Source: Humisphaera borealis (lineage in GTDB: Bacteria > Planctomycetota > Phycisphaerae > Tepidisphaerales > Tepidisphaeraceae). Taken from it: a stretch of 64,000 bases of DNA. The stretch spans positions 5,394,001 to 5,458,000 of the forward strand of contig NZ_CP063458.1 in assembly GCF_015169395.1 (NCBI RefSeq). Direction: 5' to 3'. The notes beneath the pieces were generated by a model, which saw only the letters and a program-made list of their open reading frames with translations, did no database searches and was not told the DNA's origin. The position numbers were made by a program, and so were the translations under genes. Of the stretch, positions 1 to 10,590 are shown in pieces; position 1 is the first letter of the stretch; every line of letters starts with the position of its first letter.

Positions 1-1333
1 TCTTCTCACCGGCGTCGCGCTCGGTGCGGTAGGCTTTCAGATACGTCGCCAGTTCCTCAGGCTTCGCCGGGCGTCGCCAGGCGCGCTCCGCGAAACGCTG
101 CAGATGTTCCGCGACCACTTCCAGGCTGGCGTCATCGGGCGGGAGCAGGCCGTCGCGGCGGGACTTTTCCGCGTCCGTGACGAGCGGTCCTTCCCATTCG
201 ATCCAGTCCAGCAGCACCGTGGAGAACAGGCCGTTCCCCTTGTCGTCGAACATCTGCGGGGCGTTGGGGTTCAGCAGCAGGGTCTCGCTGCTGTGCGTAA
301 AAAGATACTGGGAACTGCTCAGCGCGTTGCGGAAAGCAGCCCCTTTTCTTCGGTCCACGCCATTGGTCGCCACCACGCAGAAATCGAGCGACGTCGGCAT
401 CTCGAGGAACACTTCAAACTCGTAGACCTGGGGCTTCTCTTCCGGTGCGGTCAGGTCGAACTCGATGAGACCATCGACGGTCTCCTCGCCGGTTCTCTTG
501 CCGATGCTCAGGTGCGCCGGCTGGCCGCCTGGCGGGCGGATCCCGCTGGCCTGGATGCGAAATTTGTACAGCCCGCTGTGTTCAGGACCGGTCTTGCCCA
601 GCCAGTTAGGCGACAGCGCGGTCTCCGTTCGACCGGGGAACAGCAGATAGCGCAGCGGCCGTTTGATGCCGAAGCGGTCCAGGGCGGCTTGCTGGTCTTT
701 CCCGGTCCCATAGCGAAGATCGACAGCGGTTTTGCGGACCTTGCGGGCAGTCACCGATGTGGTGGGGAAAGCGCGATCCAGGACGAGTTCCGCCGCCCGG
801 TAGTATCGATCGACATGCGACGGCGACAGCGAAAGTTGCGACCCGATCCTCTCGAAACCGTGCCACAGCGCATCTTCGTTCAACTCGCCGGGCTTGGCCG
901 GATCGTAGCGCACGCCGAGCAGGTCGTAGACGGTGTTCTGATACTCCTTGCGACTCAGACGGTAGTGCGTTACCGGCGGACGGGTTGCCATCCGGGCCGC
1001 CCGGCCCTCCTTGAGCCGCGCGTCCAGGCTGGTGACAAACGCAGCGATCTCCGCCTGCGAGGGTCTCTTCTCCTTCTTCGGCGGCATCTCGCCGGAGTTG
1101 ACCTGCTCGACGACTTCCGCCCAGTGATGTGTGTCGGCACCCTTGGTGAAATCGCGCGAGAGGCGGTCGATCCGCAGGTCGCCTTTCTCCTTGTCCGGGC
1201 CATGGCAGCGGACGCAGTGCGTATCGAGAAACGCCTCAAACGGTTCCGCTCCGCGCGCGGCACCCGCAAGGCCCAGGCCCAGGCTGGCGGCCAGGAGCAG
1301 GCTTGAGCGGGAGAACATTCGAAGGTGAAACAT
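1..1333 (-). CDS. Planctomycete cytochrome / DUF1587-DUF1592 protein, 3' end cut by window edge
   Basis: The visible part is 444 codons. It starts at ATG 1333 ([11 protein letters not shown]) or possibly 1318, then has a signal peptide, then a single class I haem motif CVRCHG with a following methionine-containing MPPKK segment. Next comes a [17 protein letters not shown] stretch typical of DUF1587, and then the conserved beta-rich region of the DUF1592/1595 family. The reading frame is still open at base 1, so the C-terminus is missing. Family knowledge: these large periplasmic proteins are abundant in Planctomycetota and usually pair with DUF1552 or DUF1501 genes; their reaction is not established. 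A paralogue of the same architecture runs off the right edge at 62906. No clear Shine-Dalgarno precedes either start. Confidence 0.85.
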   Translation of the reverse strand, partial: MFHLRMFSRSSLLLAASLGLGLAGAARGAEPFEAFLDTHCVRCHGPDKEKGDLRIDRLSRDFTKGADTHHWAEVVEQVNSGEMPPKKEKRPSQAEIAAFVTSLDARLKEGRAARMATRPPVTHYRLSRKEYQNTVYDLLGVRYDPAKPGELNEDALWHGFERIGSQLSLSPSHVDRYYRAAELVLDRAFPTTSVTARKVRKTAVDLRYGTGKDQQAALDRFGIKRPLRYLLFPGRTETALSPNWLGKTGPEHSGLYKFRIQASGIRPPGGQPAHLSIGKRTGEETVDGLIEFDLTAPEEKPQVYEFEVFLEMPTSLDFCVVATNGVDRRKGAAFRNALSSSQYLFTHSSETLLLNPNAPQMFDDKGNGLFSTVLLDWIEWEGPLVTDAEKSRRDGLLPPDDASLEVVAEHLQRFAERAWRRPAKPEELATYLKAYRTERDAGEK

Positions 1334-1631
1334 GAGTGTTGGTTTGGTGATCAATCCGGACGAATAACCGGCGATAGTTCAACTGAAATGATCGCTCGCG
1401 ATTCACTGGACGTCCGCCCGTCCTCGCCGTCCGAACAACAACAATACCACTCGAAACGATTTGCGCTGCCGAACCATGGATCGGCCGGCGGCGATCAGCA
1501 AACAATCTTCCTCAACGGTTGGTTGGCGCGGCAGGTTTGCGTGACCCTGCGTGACGTGGTTCTAGTCGGAAATGTCGACGATGGCGGGCGTGGCGAGCGG
1601 TGTGCTGGCGGCGCGGTGCATGAACCCTGTC
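1334..1631. other. Intergenic stretch without a recognisable gene
   Basis: About 300 bases lie between the pseudopilin stop and the cytochrome start, both genes being on the minus strand. Short open frames cross it on both strands but show no domain, start signal or plausible composition. It should hold the cytochrome promoter; no convincing -35/-10 pair could be named. Confidence 0.5.
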
Positions 1632-2315
1632 TCAGTTGGCAAGATACCAATCGATCGGGCCGTTGGATCGCCCCCACAGCATCCAGCCGCGGGCCTTGTT
1701 GCGCCATTCGACGCGGTTGTCGCCGAAGAGCATGTTCATCCCCTCAGGCGACTGTCCGTCCGGGCGGTCGTGGTTCCATGCGAGGGGGGCTGCTGGCGTG
1801 GTGTCGGTGCCCAGGTAATCCGCAGCAATCACTGCGTCCCCGTTCGGGCGACGGTAGTCGGGAACCTTGACGAGCCAATAGGACGACTTGAGCCAGAAGG
1901 GGAACTGATAGGTCGCGGCGATCGTGCCGCTCTGGAAGGTCCACCACTCGCTGGGCGTTCGACGCTGGTAATTGCCGGGGCAGTAGAAAACATCCCGGGA
2001 TTCGGCGTACTTCTCCATCGTTTTGGCGACGGAGGCCGTCAGCGACTTGTATTTGAAGACGTGGGGGTTGGTCTGATCGAGCCCGCTGGGGCGAACCGGA
2101 AGCTTGCCGCCGTTGGCCGCGCGGTACGCATTGAGCGCCGTCCCGATCTGTCGGAGATTGCCCGCGCACGCCACTTTCACGGCCGTCGCCTTGGCCTTGC
2201 CAACGGCAGGGATGACCACGCCAGTCAATGCGGCCACGATGCCGACGACAATCAGCAGCTCGACCAGCGTGAATCCTTTATTCCGCCTCTGCAACGGCAC
2301 TCCCGCGTTCCGCAC
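1632..2315 (-). CDS. Type II pseudopilin-like protein (prepilin N-terminal methylation motif)
   Basis: A 227-residue protein. The N-terminus has a short basic leader followed by GFTLVELLIVVGIVAAL, the prepilin peptidase cleavage and N-methylation signal (cut after Gly, Phe becomes residue 1). The hydrophobic helix leads into ACAGNLRQIGTALNAYRAANGG, which is typical of planctomycete type II pseudopilins. Near the C-terminus MNMLFGDNRVEW resembles the family's 'DGHV' end motif, with N-R replacing G-H. Such proteins are made in many copies in Planctomycetota and may assemble in type II secretion-like pseudopili. The start is GTG at 2315; an in-frame TTG a few codons downstream is an alternative. 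Confidence 0.85.
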   Translation of the reverse strand: MRNAGVPLQRRNKGFTLVELLIVVGIVAALTGVVIPAVGKAKATAVKVACAGNLRQIGTALNAYRAANGGKLPVRPSGLDQTNPHVFKYKSLTASVAKTMEKYAESRDVFYCPGNYQRRTPSEWWTFQSGTIAATYQFPFWLKSSYWLVKVPDYRRPNGDAVIAADYLGTDTTPAAPLAWNHDRPDGQSPEGMNMLFGDNRVEWRNKARGWMLWGRSNGPIDWYLAN

Positions 2316-2351
2316 CCGACAGCTACCGATCTAAGGACCTGACCCGTTTAC

Positions 2352-3179
2352 TTAACCTCCGCCGGGAAGCTCTTCTCCCGGTCCCGGTGGCGGCCTTGGT
2401 GTAGGCGGCGGTGGGGGAGTGGGGCTTGGCGTTGGTGGAGGAACCGGCGTGGGTACCGGGACAGGCGGCGTGCTGCCGTCAACCGGAGGACCCGCCGGAT
2501 CGGCCGGGGACGACGGTGAAGACGGTGCCGGCGGGTTCGATCCGTCCGCCGGATCGCCAGGTGCCGGATCGCCGCCCGGATTGGGCATATCCGCAGGTTT
2601 GGGGCCACCACCCGGTGGAGAGTCCGTATGCGGCACGCCCACGGGAACCTCTACCGGCTGCGTCGCCGGCGATGGCTTGACGCCATCGTCAGGCCTGCCC
2701 GGAACCGGGGTGCCAACGGGCGGTACGGTGGTCGAGGGTGTTCCGTTGGTTGAAGTGCCCGGCGTCGTTGTACTGGGGGATGGTGTACCGGGATTCGGCG
2801 TTCCGGTCGACGGCGGCTTTCCCGACGTGGTGTTCGACGGGGTCGTCGGCGTCACGTCCTTAGGATTTACAGGATCTGCCGGTTTGCCCTCGGTTTCCGG
2901 CTTTTTGTCGTCGTCAGACTTCTTCTCGACACCAGGCTTTTTATCGTCGTCGCTCTTCTTGTCGTCGTCCTGATCGGTCGATTTGCTGTCGGTCTTCTTT
3001 TCGTCGTCCTTTGGCTTTGTCGAGTCGTCATCGGTCGAGGCGAGCGATGTCTGCAAGTCCCGCGGCGACGCCCAGGCCTGACCAACACCGATCGATCCTG
3101 CCCACATCGATCCGGCAGCCAGGCCGGCGACCGCCAACCAGCTGGCGACCCCGAGGTTGATGACAGGTTGAAATCGCAT
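2352..3179 (-). CDS. Secreted low-complexity (Asp/Lys, then Pro/Thr/Gly) protein
   Basis: 275 residues starting at ATG 3179, chosen because an AAGGAAG Shine-Dalgarno sits about seven bases upstream; a longer frame to 3224 has none. An N-terminal hydrophobic segment (roughly residues 8-35) with an A-x-A-like end suggests Sec export. The rest is disordered: a DDDKK-type charged block (about residues 45-95), then Pro/Thr/Ser/Gly repeats (SPSTTTPGTST, PPPTPSPTPPPPP) to the end. No enzyme domain is present. The charge-block style recurs in the C-terminal tail of the beta-helix protein at 4987-7053, so a shared cell-wall or matrix role is possible but is inference. Confidence 0.7.
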   Translation of the reverse strand: MRFQPVINLGVASWLAVAGLAAGSMWAGSIGVGQAWASPRDLQTSLASTDDDSTKPKDDEKKTDSKSTDQDDDKKSDDDKKPGVEKKSDDDKKPETEGKPADPVNPKDVTPTTPSNTTSGKPPSTGTPNPGTPSPSTTTPGTSTNGTPSTTVPPVGTPVPGRPDDGVKPSPATQPVEVPVGVPHTDSPPGGGPKPADMPNPGGDPAPGDPADGSNPPAPSSPSSPADPAGPPVDGSTPPVPVPTPVPPPTPSPTPPPPPTPRPPPGPGEELPGGG

Positions 3180-3235
3180 CCGGGCTTCCTTGGCCAATCG
3201 CCATGTTATAACACTATATCTCAAGCCTGCAAAAA

Positions 3236-4207
3236 CTATTGATCGATACCCGCCGGCCGCACCTTGTTCGACCAGTACTCGCCCATATCCTTGCCGGCCG
3301 GATGACCCAGAGTCCCATGGGACTTCTCGGTCGCCACAAACTCACCAGCCGAGACATCCACCGTCGCCCGATCTCGGCCACGCGTCACGCGAACGGTGCC
3401 GTGGCTCACTTCGACAAGGCTCTGTTTTCCGTCGCTCGAAACCCGGAACTGGGTGCCCACAACCCGGACCTCGGCATCAGCGGTGAGAACGGCAAATGTC
3501 GTTCCCGGCTTCTGCGGTGCGACCTGGCACTGAACCGAGCCGCTGAGCAGCCGCACCCGGTGCCCACTGCCCGAAGGCACAATCGCAACCGATGAGCCCG
3601 GGCCGACAAGCACGCTTGTCGCCTCGCCGGCGACATTCAAAGTGGTGCCGTGAGTGTCTCCGGTGCGGATGATGTCGCCGCCGGCAAGCCTGCCCGCGCC
3701 ACCGGCGGCCAGCACTTTTCCGTCTCTTTCGATGCGCAGGTCCGAACCGGCCAGATCGAGTGTGAAGTTGGCACCAGGCGACGGGGAATCGATCGCCAGC
3801 GGCGGGGTGGTGGAGGTGTTACTACCCCCGGTTGTTAACCAGACGCCAGCCCCGACCAGCACGGCCGCCGCAATACCGGCGGCCCACATCACCAGCCGGC
3901 CTCGGCGAACCGGCCGAATATCAGGTACAGTACGATGGGCTGTCGGCGCGGCAGAATCGCTGCCGGCAAGGCGCAATGCCGTTGGAAGCATCGTCTGAAC
4001 GGGCTTCGAAACGGTCGTGGCGGGCGCCGTCGAAACACCCTTTGTCGCAAGCGCATCCTTCAACGCCAGTTCCTGCCGGGTCAACTCCAGAAACGCGATG
4101 GCGGCAGCGGGATCGGACACCAATCGGCGATCCAACTGGGCGCACTCTTCCGGGGTGGCCGAACCGTCCAGGTATCGGGCGGCGAGGTTGTCCAGTTCTT
4201 CAGCCAA
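3236..4207 (-). CDS. FecR-domain anti-sigma factor
   Basis: 323 residues. The start is taken as TTG 4207, which overlaps the sigma-factor stop by eight bases and has an AGAAAGG sequence about nine bases upstream. This arrangement suggests translational coupling. The N-terminal cytoplasmic part (residues 1-100: LAARYLDGSATPEE, a helical anti-sigma segment) is followed by one membrane helix at about 105-124. The periplasmic part carries a FecR beta domain (GDIIRTGDTHGTTLNVAG; GSVQCQVAPQKPGTTFAV; RVVGTQFRV; LVEVSHGTVRV). Family knowledge: such proteins hold an ECF sigma factor and release it on an envelope signal. It is the second gene of the 4769-to-3236 operon. Confidence 0.9.
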   Translation of the reverse strand: MAEELDNLAARYLDGSATPEECAQLDRRLVSDPAAAIAFLELTRQELALKDALATKGVSTAPATTVSKPVQTMLPTALRLAGSDSAAPTAHRTVPDIRPVRRGRLVMWAAGIAAAVLVGAGVWLTTGGSNTSTTPPLAIDSPSPGANFTLDLAGSDLRIERDGKVLAAGGAGRLAGGDIIRTGDTHGTTLNVAGEATSVLVGPGSSVAIVPSGSGHRVRLLSGSVQCQVAPQKPGTTFAVLTADAEVRVVGTQFRVSSDGKQSLVEVSHGTVRVTRGRDRATVDVSAGEFVATEKSHGTLGHPAGKDMGEYWSNKVRPAGIDQ

Positions 4208-4769
4208 GGTGTCTTGCCTTTCTCCCGTCTCCGCTTGCCTGCCACTTCGTTTCAATGCACTGCCGCAACGCCCGACGAGCCCGGACCAGTGCCATCTCCA
4301 CCGCACCGATCTCACGACCCTGTACAGCGGCGATCTGGGCGATTGACTGGCCGTCGGTGTACTTCATTCGGATCGCCTGTTTCGCCGCCGGCGTCAGCCG
4401 CTCTACGCAATCCCGCAGGGTGTCGGCATCGTCGGCTGGCCCGGCGGCCGGTTCGTCGACGGCCCGGACGCACGCGTCGGCCAGCGCCGCTACCGCCTCG
4501 TCCGAGATCGACACCAGTCGGCCCCGCCGCGACGCCTTCTCACGCCACTTGCGGATCTCCATCTGGGCAAACCCTACCGCCCAGGCGGCGAAAGGACGGC
4601 TCGAGTCGTACGTCTCAAACTTCTGCCACAAGACCGTGCCGACCTGCTGCAACAGGTCCTCTGCTTCATGCCCGCTGCGGGTCGCGGCATAAAGAATGGC
4701 ACGAAGCACCGGTCGTGCCGGACTGAACAATTCTTCAAACCGGGCTTGTTCCGTCACAAAGTCGATCAC
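4200..4769 (-). CDS. ECF-type sigma-70 family RNA polymerase sigma factor
   Basis: 189 residues, read from GTG 4769 (VIDFVTEQARFEELF), which has GGGAA a short way upstream; the frame extends much further but the extra part has no family similarity. Region 2 is at about residues 15-75 (LRAILYAATRSGHEAEDLLQQVGTVLW broken by the usual helix; PFAAWAVGFAQMEIRKWR). Region 4 is at about 115-175 (LTPAAKQAIRMKYTDGQS, IAQIAAVQGREIGAVEMALV, a helix-turn-helix). It matches the Planctomycetota-specific ECF subgroup that sits beside FecR or sulfatase genes. It overlaps the downstream FecR gene, so the two should form one regulatory pair. Divergently transcribed from the surface protein at 4987, a plausible target. 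Confidence 0.9.
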   Translation of the reverse strand: MIDFVTEQARFEELFSPARPVLRAILYAATRSGHEAEDLLQQVGTVLWQKFETYDSSRPFAAWAVGFAQMEIRKWREKASRRGRLVSISDEAVAALADACVRAVDEPAAGPADDADTLRDCVERLTPAAKQAIRMKYTDGQSIAQIAAVQGREIGAVEMALVRARRALRQCIETKWQASGDGRKARHLG

Positions 4770-4986
4770 TGCTATTCCCGGGGCTCGATGATTTCCCAAC
4801 AGAAGGTCCGAATCTCGTTCAATCCGACCTCCCAAGCAAATGGGGATATCCCTAATCCGGCTTCGCCCGTGTTGGGATAGTGGGTAACCCCGGGATTTTG
4901 ACAGAGGACGCCGGATCCCCCTGCACAAAGGGACAGAGGATCGCAGCCGGCTCACCGTAAAACACACCATTGATTCCAGGGCACCC

Positions 4987-7053
4987 ATGACCACAACGAC
5001 CGCACGATCGGCCAAAGGCAAACTCCCCCGACCGCTCCAGTCGCCAATCCCCAGCGATCGCATGTTCCAATCCCTCGAAAACCGCAGGCTGTTCGCGGTT
5101 TCGGTGAACGCCGCGGGGTATACGGTCGTCACGCCCGAGGCCGGCGACCGCGTTGTTTACGTCAGCAGTTCCGCCGGCAATGACGCCAACAACGGGCTCT
5201 CGCAGTCGTCCCCGCTCAAAACCCTTGCCGCCGCCAAGGCCCTGGTCCGCACCGGCACCGGCGACCAGCTCCTGCTTCGCCGGGGCGACACGTGGCGTGA
5301 AAGCTTTGGCGTCTGGACCAAGGGCGGCCGCGATACCGCCAGCCCATTGGTTATCGGTGCCTACGGTTCCGGATCTCGCCCCGTCGTCGCCACCGGCTCG
5401 AGCATGGCGATCACCGTCGGCAGCGCCAGCTCGCCGGTCGTCAATCACCTGGCGATCATGGGTATCCGCTTCTACGCCGATACCCGCGACCCTTCCAGCG
5501 CCACCTACACTGGCACCGCCGGCAACGAAGGTGTCCGTCTCATCAGCGGCACCAACAACCTGCTCGTCGAAGACGTCGAGATCGACAGCTACACGACCAA
5601 CCTGACGATCGCCGGCGTCACCGGCACGGCGGGCAACGTCCGCGTCCGCCGGTCCAGCATCCTTGACGCCTACAACACCGCCGGTCACTCCCAGGGCTTG
5701 TACGCCGAGAGCATCAACGGACTGACGCTCCAGCAGAACGTCTTCGACAACAACGGCTGGAACGCCGCGGTCACCGGAGCCGGCCAGACCGTCTTCAACC
5801 ACAACGCCTACATTAAAGAAAGCGTCAACAGCTTCGTCGCCTACGGCAACACCTTCGCCCGCGCCTCCAGCCATGGATTGCAGGCCCGCTCCGGCGGCGT
5901 CATCGAGAGCAACACCTTCATCGACAATCCCATCCACCTGACCTTCGGCCTGGTGAACGGTTCGCCGGTCAAGGCCGGCGGCGTCAGTGGGCGCGTCTGG
6001 AACAACACCTTCATCGGCGGCGGTTCCATCGCCGGCGCTCCGCGCGGCTACGGCATCGACATCAGCAACATCAAGGCCGGCAGCGGCACCTCCATCAAGG
6101 GCAACGTCTTCGCCGGATCGCCGGCCAACTCCGGCTCGGCGATTAACCTCAGCGTCGGCGCGAGTGTCACCAACCCCGCTCAGGCCGTCGGCATCAACGA
6201 CCTGGTCATCGAAGACAACGTCATCTACGACTGGACACGCGCCCTGACCATCACCAACGAACTGGTGTCCGGCGGCACCGGCGCTTCGGGCCTGAACAAC
6301 CTCGTCATCCGCAACAACGACTTCCAGCGCATCCAGAGTCCGACCCTCATGACCGTCGGCGACGACTTCTCCACAACCGAAATCACCCTCAGCGGCAACC
6401 GCTACAGCACCGCCGGCGGGGTGGTGAATGTCAACCTCGGCGGGCCCGCGGTGGCCTGGAGTTCCTGGTCGGCCGGTCGCGACACCAGCCGAATCGTCAC
6501 CGTGAACTACCCCGCGGCCGGCCGAACCGCCGGAACCTACGCCGCGACCCTGAATCTCGGCAGCACCACGTCGGCTTACCTGACGGCGGCCCGGGCTCAG
6601 TCGTCGACGTCGTGGAACCCGGACGTCACCGGTCACAGCCTGGCGGACTTTGTACGTGTCGGTTACGGGTTTACACCGGGCGTCGCCGGGGCATCGTCGA
6701 CACCGACCGGCATTGAAAGCCCGCTGTCGCCGCCTATCTCGCCGCCCATCTCCCCGCCGATTTCGCCGCCCGCATCGCCTCCGGCCTCGCCGCCCGCTTC
6801 GCCGCCGGTTTCACCGCCCCCGCCCACGAAGCCGAAGCCCACGACGCCGCCAGCCCCCAAGCCGTCTGACGACGACAAGGATGACGACGACGACGACAAG
6901 AGCGATTCCGAGAAGCGCCGCCAGGAAGCGGCCCGGGAAGCCGCCAAGAAGGCCGCCGAGAAACAGCGCGAACTGCTCAAGAAGCAGGCCGAGCAGAAGA
7001 AGCGTTCCTCCGAAAAGTCGTGGAAGTCGTCGTCGTGGAAGAAAGACGACTGA
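4987..7053 (+). CDS. Exported right-handed beta-helix surface protein with SPP/Asp/Lys tail
   Basis: 688 residues. The N-terminus is a long basic leader ending in FQSLENRRLFAVSV, a variant of the planctomycete LEPR-XLL export/anchor motif. Residues about 50-520 form a parallel beta-helix: repeated N-x-hydrophobic ladders such as NNLLVEDVEID, NGLTLQQNVFDNNGWNA and NNLVIRNNDF, a fold common in polysaccharide lyases and adhesins. No lyase catalytic set could be assigned. From residue about 590 the protein changes to repeats of SPPIS/SPPAS, then an Asp-run, then a Lys/Glu/Gln coiled-coil-like tail that ends in KKDD. No strong ribosome site precedes the ATG. Divergent from the ECF sigma gene. Function is probably surface attachment or glycan binding, inferred. 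Confidence 0.85.
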   Translation: MTTTTARSAKGKLPRPLQSPIPSDRMFQSLENRRLFAVSVNAAGYTVVTPEAGDRVVYVSSSAGNDANNGLSQSSPLKTLAAAKALVRTGTGDQLLLRRGDTWRESFGVWTKGGRDTASPLVIGAYGSGSRPVVATGSSMAITVGSASSPVVNHLAIMGIRFYADTRDPSSATYTGTAGNEGVRLISGTNNLLVEDVEIDSYTTNLTIAGVTGTAGNVRVRRSSILDAYNTAGHSQGLYAESINGLTLQQNVFDNNGWNAAVTGAGQTVFNHNAYIKESVNSFVAYGNTFARASSHGLQARSGGVIESNTFIDNPIHLTFGLVNGSPVKAGGVSGRVWNNTFIGGGSIAGAPRGYGIDISNIKAGSGTSIKGNVFAGSPANSGSAINLSVGASVTNPAQAVGINDLVIEDNVIYDWTRALTITNELVSGGTGASGLNNLVIRNNDFQRIQSPTLMTVGDDFSTTEITLSGNRYSTAGGVVNVNLGGPAVAWSSWSAGRDTSRIVTVNYPAAGRTAGTYAATLNLGSTTSAYLTAARAQSSTSWNPDVTGHSLADFVRVGYGFTPGVAGASSTPTGIESPLSPPISPPISPPISPPASPPASPPASPPVSPPPPTKPKPTTPPAPKPSDDDKDDDDDDKSDSEKRRQEAAREAAKKAAEKQRELLKKQAEQKKRSSEKSWKSSSWKKDD

Positions 7054-7114
7054 TCCACGCCGCCTGATTCATGCCCGACGTTTGCGCCCGACGACGCCCA
7101 GGCGTCACCCCTCC

Positions 7115-7807
7115 TCAGCCGGCCGGATTGCTGGCGGCTGTGGCGGGGGACGTCGTGGGCGGGCGGAACTGCTCCACCAGCTTCTTCGTCTCCTCGATCA
7201 ACGCTTTCTGGTTCGCGTCCGGCTCGAACTGCGTGCCGTACTGCGCCATCCTCGCGTCATATAACGCCTTATCCGACGCGCTCAGCGGCTTATAGATGCT
7301 GTTGGCCGGCGCGATCTTCTCCCCGGGGAAACTCCGTTCATAGATCTTCTGGCGGATCTCATTGTTCCGCTGCTGCCAGGTCGCCATCACGTGCCGTTCT
7401 TCCAGCACGCGGAGCTCGATCTTCTCGTTCTTCTGCCGCAGGTGGTCCGACCAGATGACGGCATAAATGCCCAGCCCGACAATCCCCAGCAACACCAGCA
7501 CCAGGATGACAACACTCCGCGGCCCGCGGTACTTCCGGCGACCCTTGTCGCCGCTGTAATGCAACGCCGCGAACGCCGCCTCGGTCTCGGCGATCGTCTT
7601 CTCGTCGGGGTGAGCGGGGGTGTCCAGGTCGTCCACGATGGGCTGATCAGCATCGGCGGAGCTGTCGGCCGCCTCCGCCGAGCCCTCGCCCGCTTCGACA
7701 AACGCATCGGGCTGCCGGTCGTCCCCGGCGGCGGGGGAGGGGACATCGGATTCCGGACCAACTCCGGGTTCAGCATTGTTTTTGTCGTAGTTTTTGTCGT
7801 CGCTCAT
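7115..7807 (-). CDS. Single-pass membrane protein, unknown function
   Basis: 230 residues starting at ATG 7807 with GAGGAGCG three bases upstream, an unusually good ribosome site for this region. Residues 1-90 are acidic and disordered (DKNYDKNNAEPG; many D, E, A). A basic stretch RRKYRGPR precedes a membrane helix at about 98-119. The remaining C-terminal half is a charged helical domain with Trp (ATWQQRNNEIRQKIYERSFPG) that ends in a Thr/Ala-rich tail. The positive-inside rule would place the acidic N-terminus in the cytoplasm. No family could be recognised. It is convergent with the beta-helix gene, 60 bases away. Confidence 0.75.
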   Translation of the reverse strand: MSDDKNYDKNNAEPGVGPESDVPSPAAGDDRQPDAFVEAGEGSAEAADSSADADQPIVDDLDTPAHPDEKTIAETEAAFAALHYSGDKGRRKYRGPRSVVILVLVLLGIVGLGIYAVIWSDHLRQKNEKIELRVLEERHVMATWQQRNNEIRQKIYERSFPGEKIAPANSIYKPLSASDKALYDARMAQYGTQFEPDANQKALIEETKKLVEQFRPPTTSPATAASNPAG

Positions 7808-8052
7808 GATCGCTCCTCAGCCAGTCCCCACCCGATCTACCATCGTAACGCCCGCAGGGAACAACGGATAACGACGCCACACCGTTAGCCCGTAAAATCC
7901 AGGACCGCCACGGAGGTCGCCGAGAACACGGAGAAATCGCCGAGAATCTGCCCGAGTTTGATCGTCGCAGCCTGCAAGCCGAATGAAACGTTCAGGTCGT
8001 TCATAGCTCTCGTCTCCGTCTTCATCTTTCGTGACCGCCGTGTCCTGCTCCG

Positions 8053-8177
8053 AAAAGGGTGCGATGAACCGCAGATTGCGCAGATGTCGCAGATTTGGGA
8101 GAAGGCAATCTGCGGCATCTGCGCAATCTGCGGTTCAGTTTTCATTCTCTCGGTGCAAGGCGGACGGCCTCATGATG
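8053..8177 (-). repeat. Dispersed CGCAGATT palindrome element, copy 1
   Basis: A hairpin with 30-base arms (8066-8095 and 8107-8136, one mismatch, 11-base loop). The arms are made of the word GCAGATT at 8-9 base spacing. On the reverse strand the hairpin is bracketed by CATCATGAGGCCGTC (about 8163-8177 read backwards) and TTTTCGGAGCAG (about 8045-8057). The same bracket and order occur at 21303-21445, so this is one dispersed element family in two orientations. Confidence 0.9.
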
Positions 8178-8289
8178 TCCTCCGAATTGAAGCATCCGTT
8201 TTAGAGACGCGTCCGGCGCGCTTCGGCGTTCCGCGGACTGCGGAAAGCACGGACCGTCACATCGTTAACCACGACGCCATCAACCCCTC

Positions 8290-8400
8290 GCCCAGACGAC
8301 GAAACCGAAGATCGCAGCGATTTCGCAAATCGTCTTCCTTTCAATCTGCAGCAACTGTGAAATCTGCGGTTCCTTTCGCTGTTTTCGCAGGTTTACGTTT
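8290..8400. repeat. Degenerate third copy of the CGCAGATT palindrome
   Basis: AGATCGCAGCGATTTCGCAA and, 25 bases on, AATCTGCAGC...GAAATCTGCGGTTCC form a decayed inverted repeat of the same words as at 8066-8136. The 7808-8550 stretch otherwise contains no gene; it is the leader of atpD plus these repeats. Confidence 0.55.
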
Positions 8401-8425
8401 CGTGTTCGCGGGACATCCTCCGAAC

Positions 8426-9972
<1,547 letters not shown>

Positions 9973-9996
9973 GCGGGTGGTGGTTGGCTGGGTGCT

Positions 9997-10034
9997 GGTC
10001 ATTTGTCACTGGTCACTTGTAACTTGTTACTTGT
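9997..10034. repeat. Short tandem words GTCACTTGT
   Basis: Directly after atpD, the 7-9 base words TCATTTGTCAC, GTCACTTGT, AACTTGTTAC and TTGTGATC follow one another. This resembles the periodic arms of the palindromes elsewhere in the window, but no second arm is present here. Confidence 0.6.
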
Positions 10035-10086
10035 GATCGGTCGGTGGCCATTACTCGGTAGCCTTCAGGCAGTCGTCAGAAGGTCG

Positions 10087-10590
10087 CCGAACGAACCCAA
10101 GGCGAGCCCGCCGAACGAACCCAAGGCAAGCAGCCAAACGAACCCAGAATCACCCCCAATCCCCTCCTCCGGTACGCCGGGGGAGGGTTAGGGTGGGGGT
10201 TGTGGCCGCAACGCATTCCCTCGCCACACGCCGCCCGGAAGACATTCCCTCGCCAAACGCCGCCGCCGAACGAACCCAACGCACCTTCGCCAAACGAACC
10301 CAAGGCGGCACTCCGAAACGCTGTCCGTGACACGGCTTTCCAAGCCGTGCGAGCGACGTCACACACCGGCAGCCGTCCATCCTCAACCACGCTGACCGCC
10401 GAACGAACCCGACGACGGCCAAACGAACCCGAGGCTCCGTTGCCATATGGCATGAGCAACTACGCTTGCCCATGGGCGTTGGCCGGACGACACGGGCTTG
10501 CCTACATGCGCATGCAACCGACCAGTCCACCGAACGAACCCAGCGGGAGCCGCCAAACGAACCCAACGCACCTTCGCCGAACGAACCCAA
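10087..10590. repeat. Ten-copy direct repeat CGCCGAACGAACCCAA
   Basis: The core CGAACGAACCCA, or its variant CAAACGAACCCA, recurs near 10087, 10108, 10132, 10264, 10287, 10396, 10416, 10526, 10549 and 10574, usually preceded by CGC. Spacing is irregular (about 20 to 130 bases). Two copies carry the same longer flank ACGCACCTTCGCC. Open frames through this field translate to repetitive Gly-Ser-Phe-Gly strings and are not genes. The 9973-10890 stretch contains no other recognisable coding region. Confidence 0.85.
10152..10200. repeat. G/C-run inverted repeat inside the repeat field
   Basis: ACCCCCAATCCCCTCCTCCG and its near complement ending AGGGTTAGGGTGGGGGT, separated by a short loop around 10173-10176. 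It can fold as an imperfect hairpin of roughly 20 base pairs. Confidence 0.6.

Noticed and set aside
104-1306. 400-codon plus-strand open frame at the left edge
   Set aside because: The complementary minus strand encodes a haem-binding DUF1587 protein with signal peptide; the plus frame has none of these.
4852-6636. 594-codon open frame on the minus strand opposite the beta-helix gene
   Set aside because: Gly/Asp/Ala-rich shadow caused by codon bias; no domain, and the plus strand holds a clear beta-helix protein.
10087-10590. CRISPR array
   Set aside because: Spacing between repeats ranges from about 20 to 130 bases, repeats vary in sequence and no Cas gene is present.
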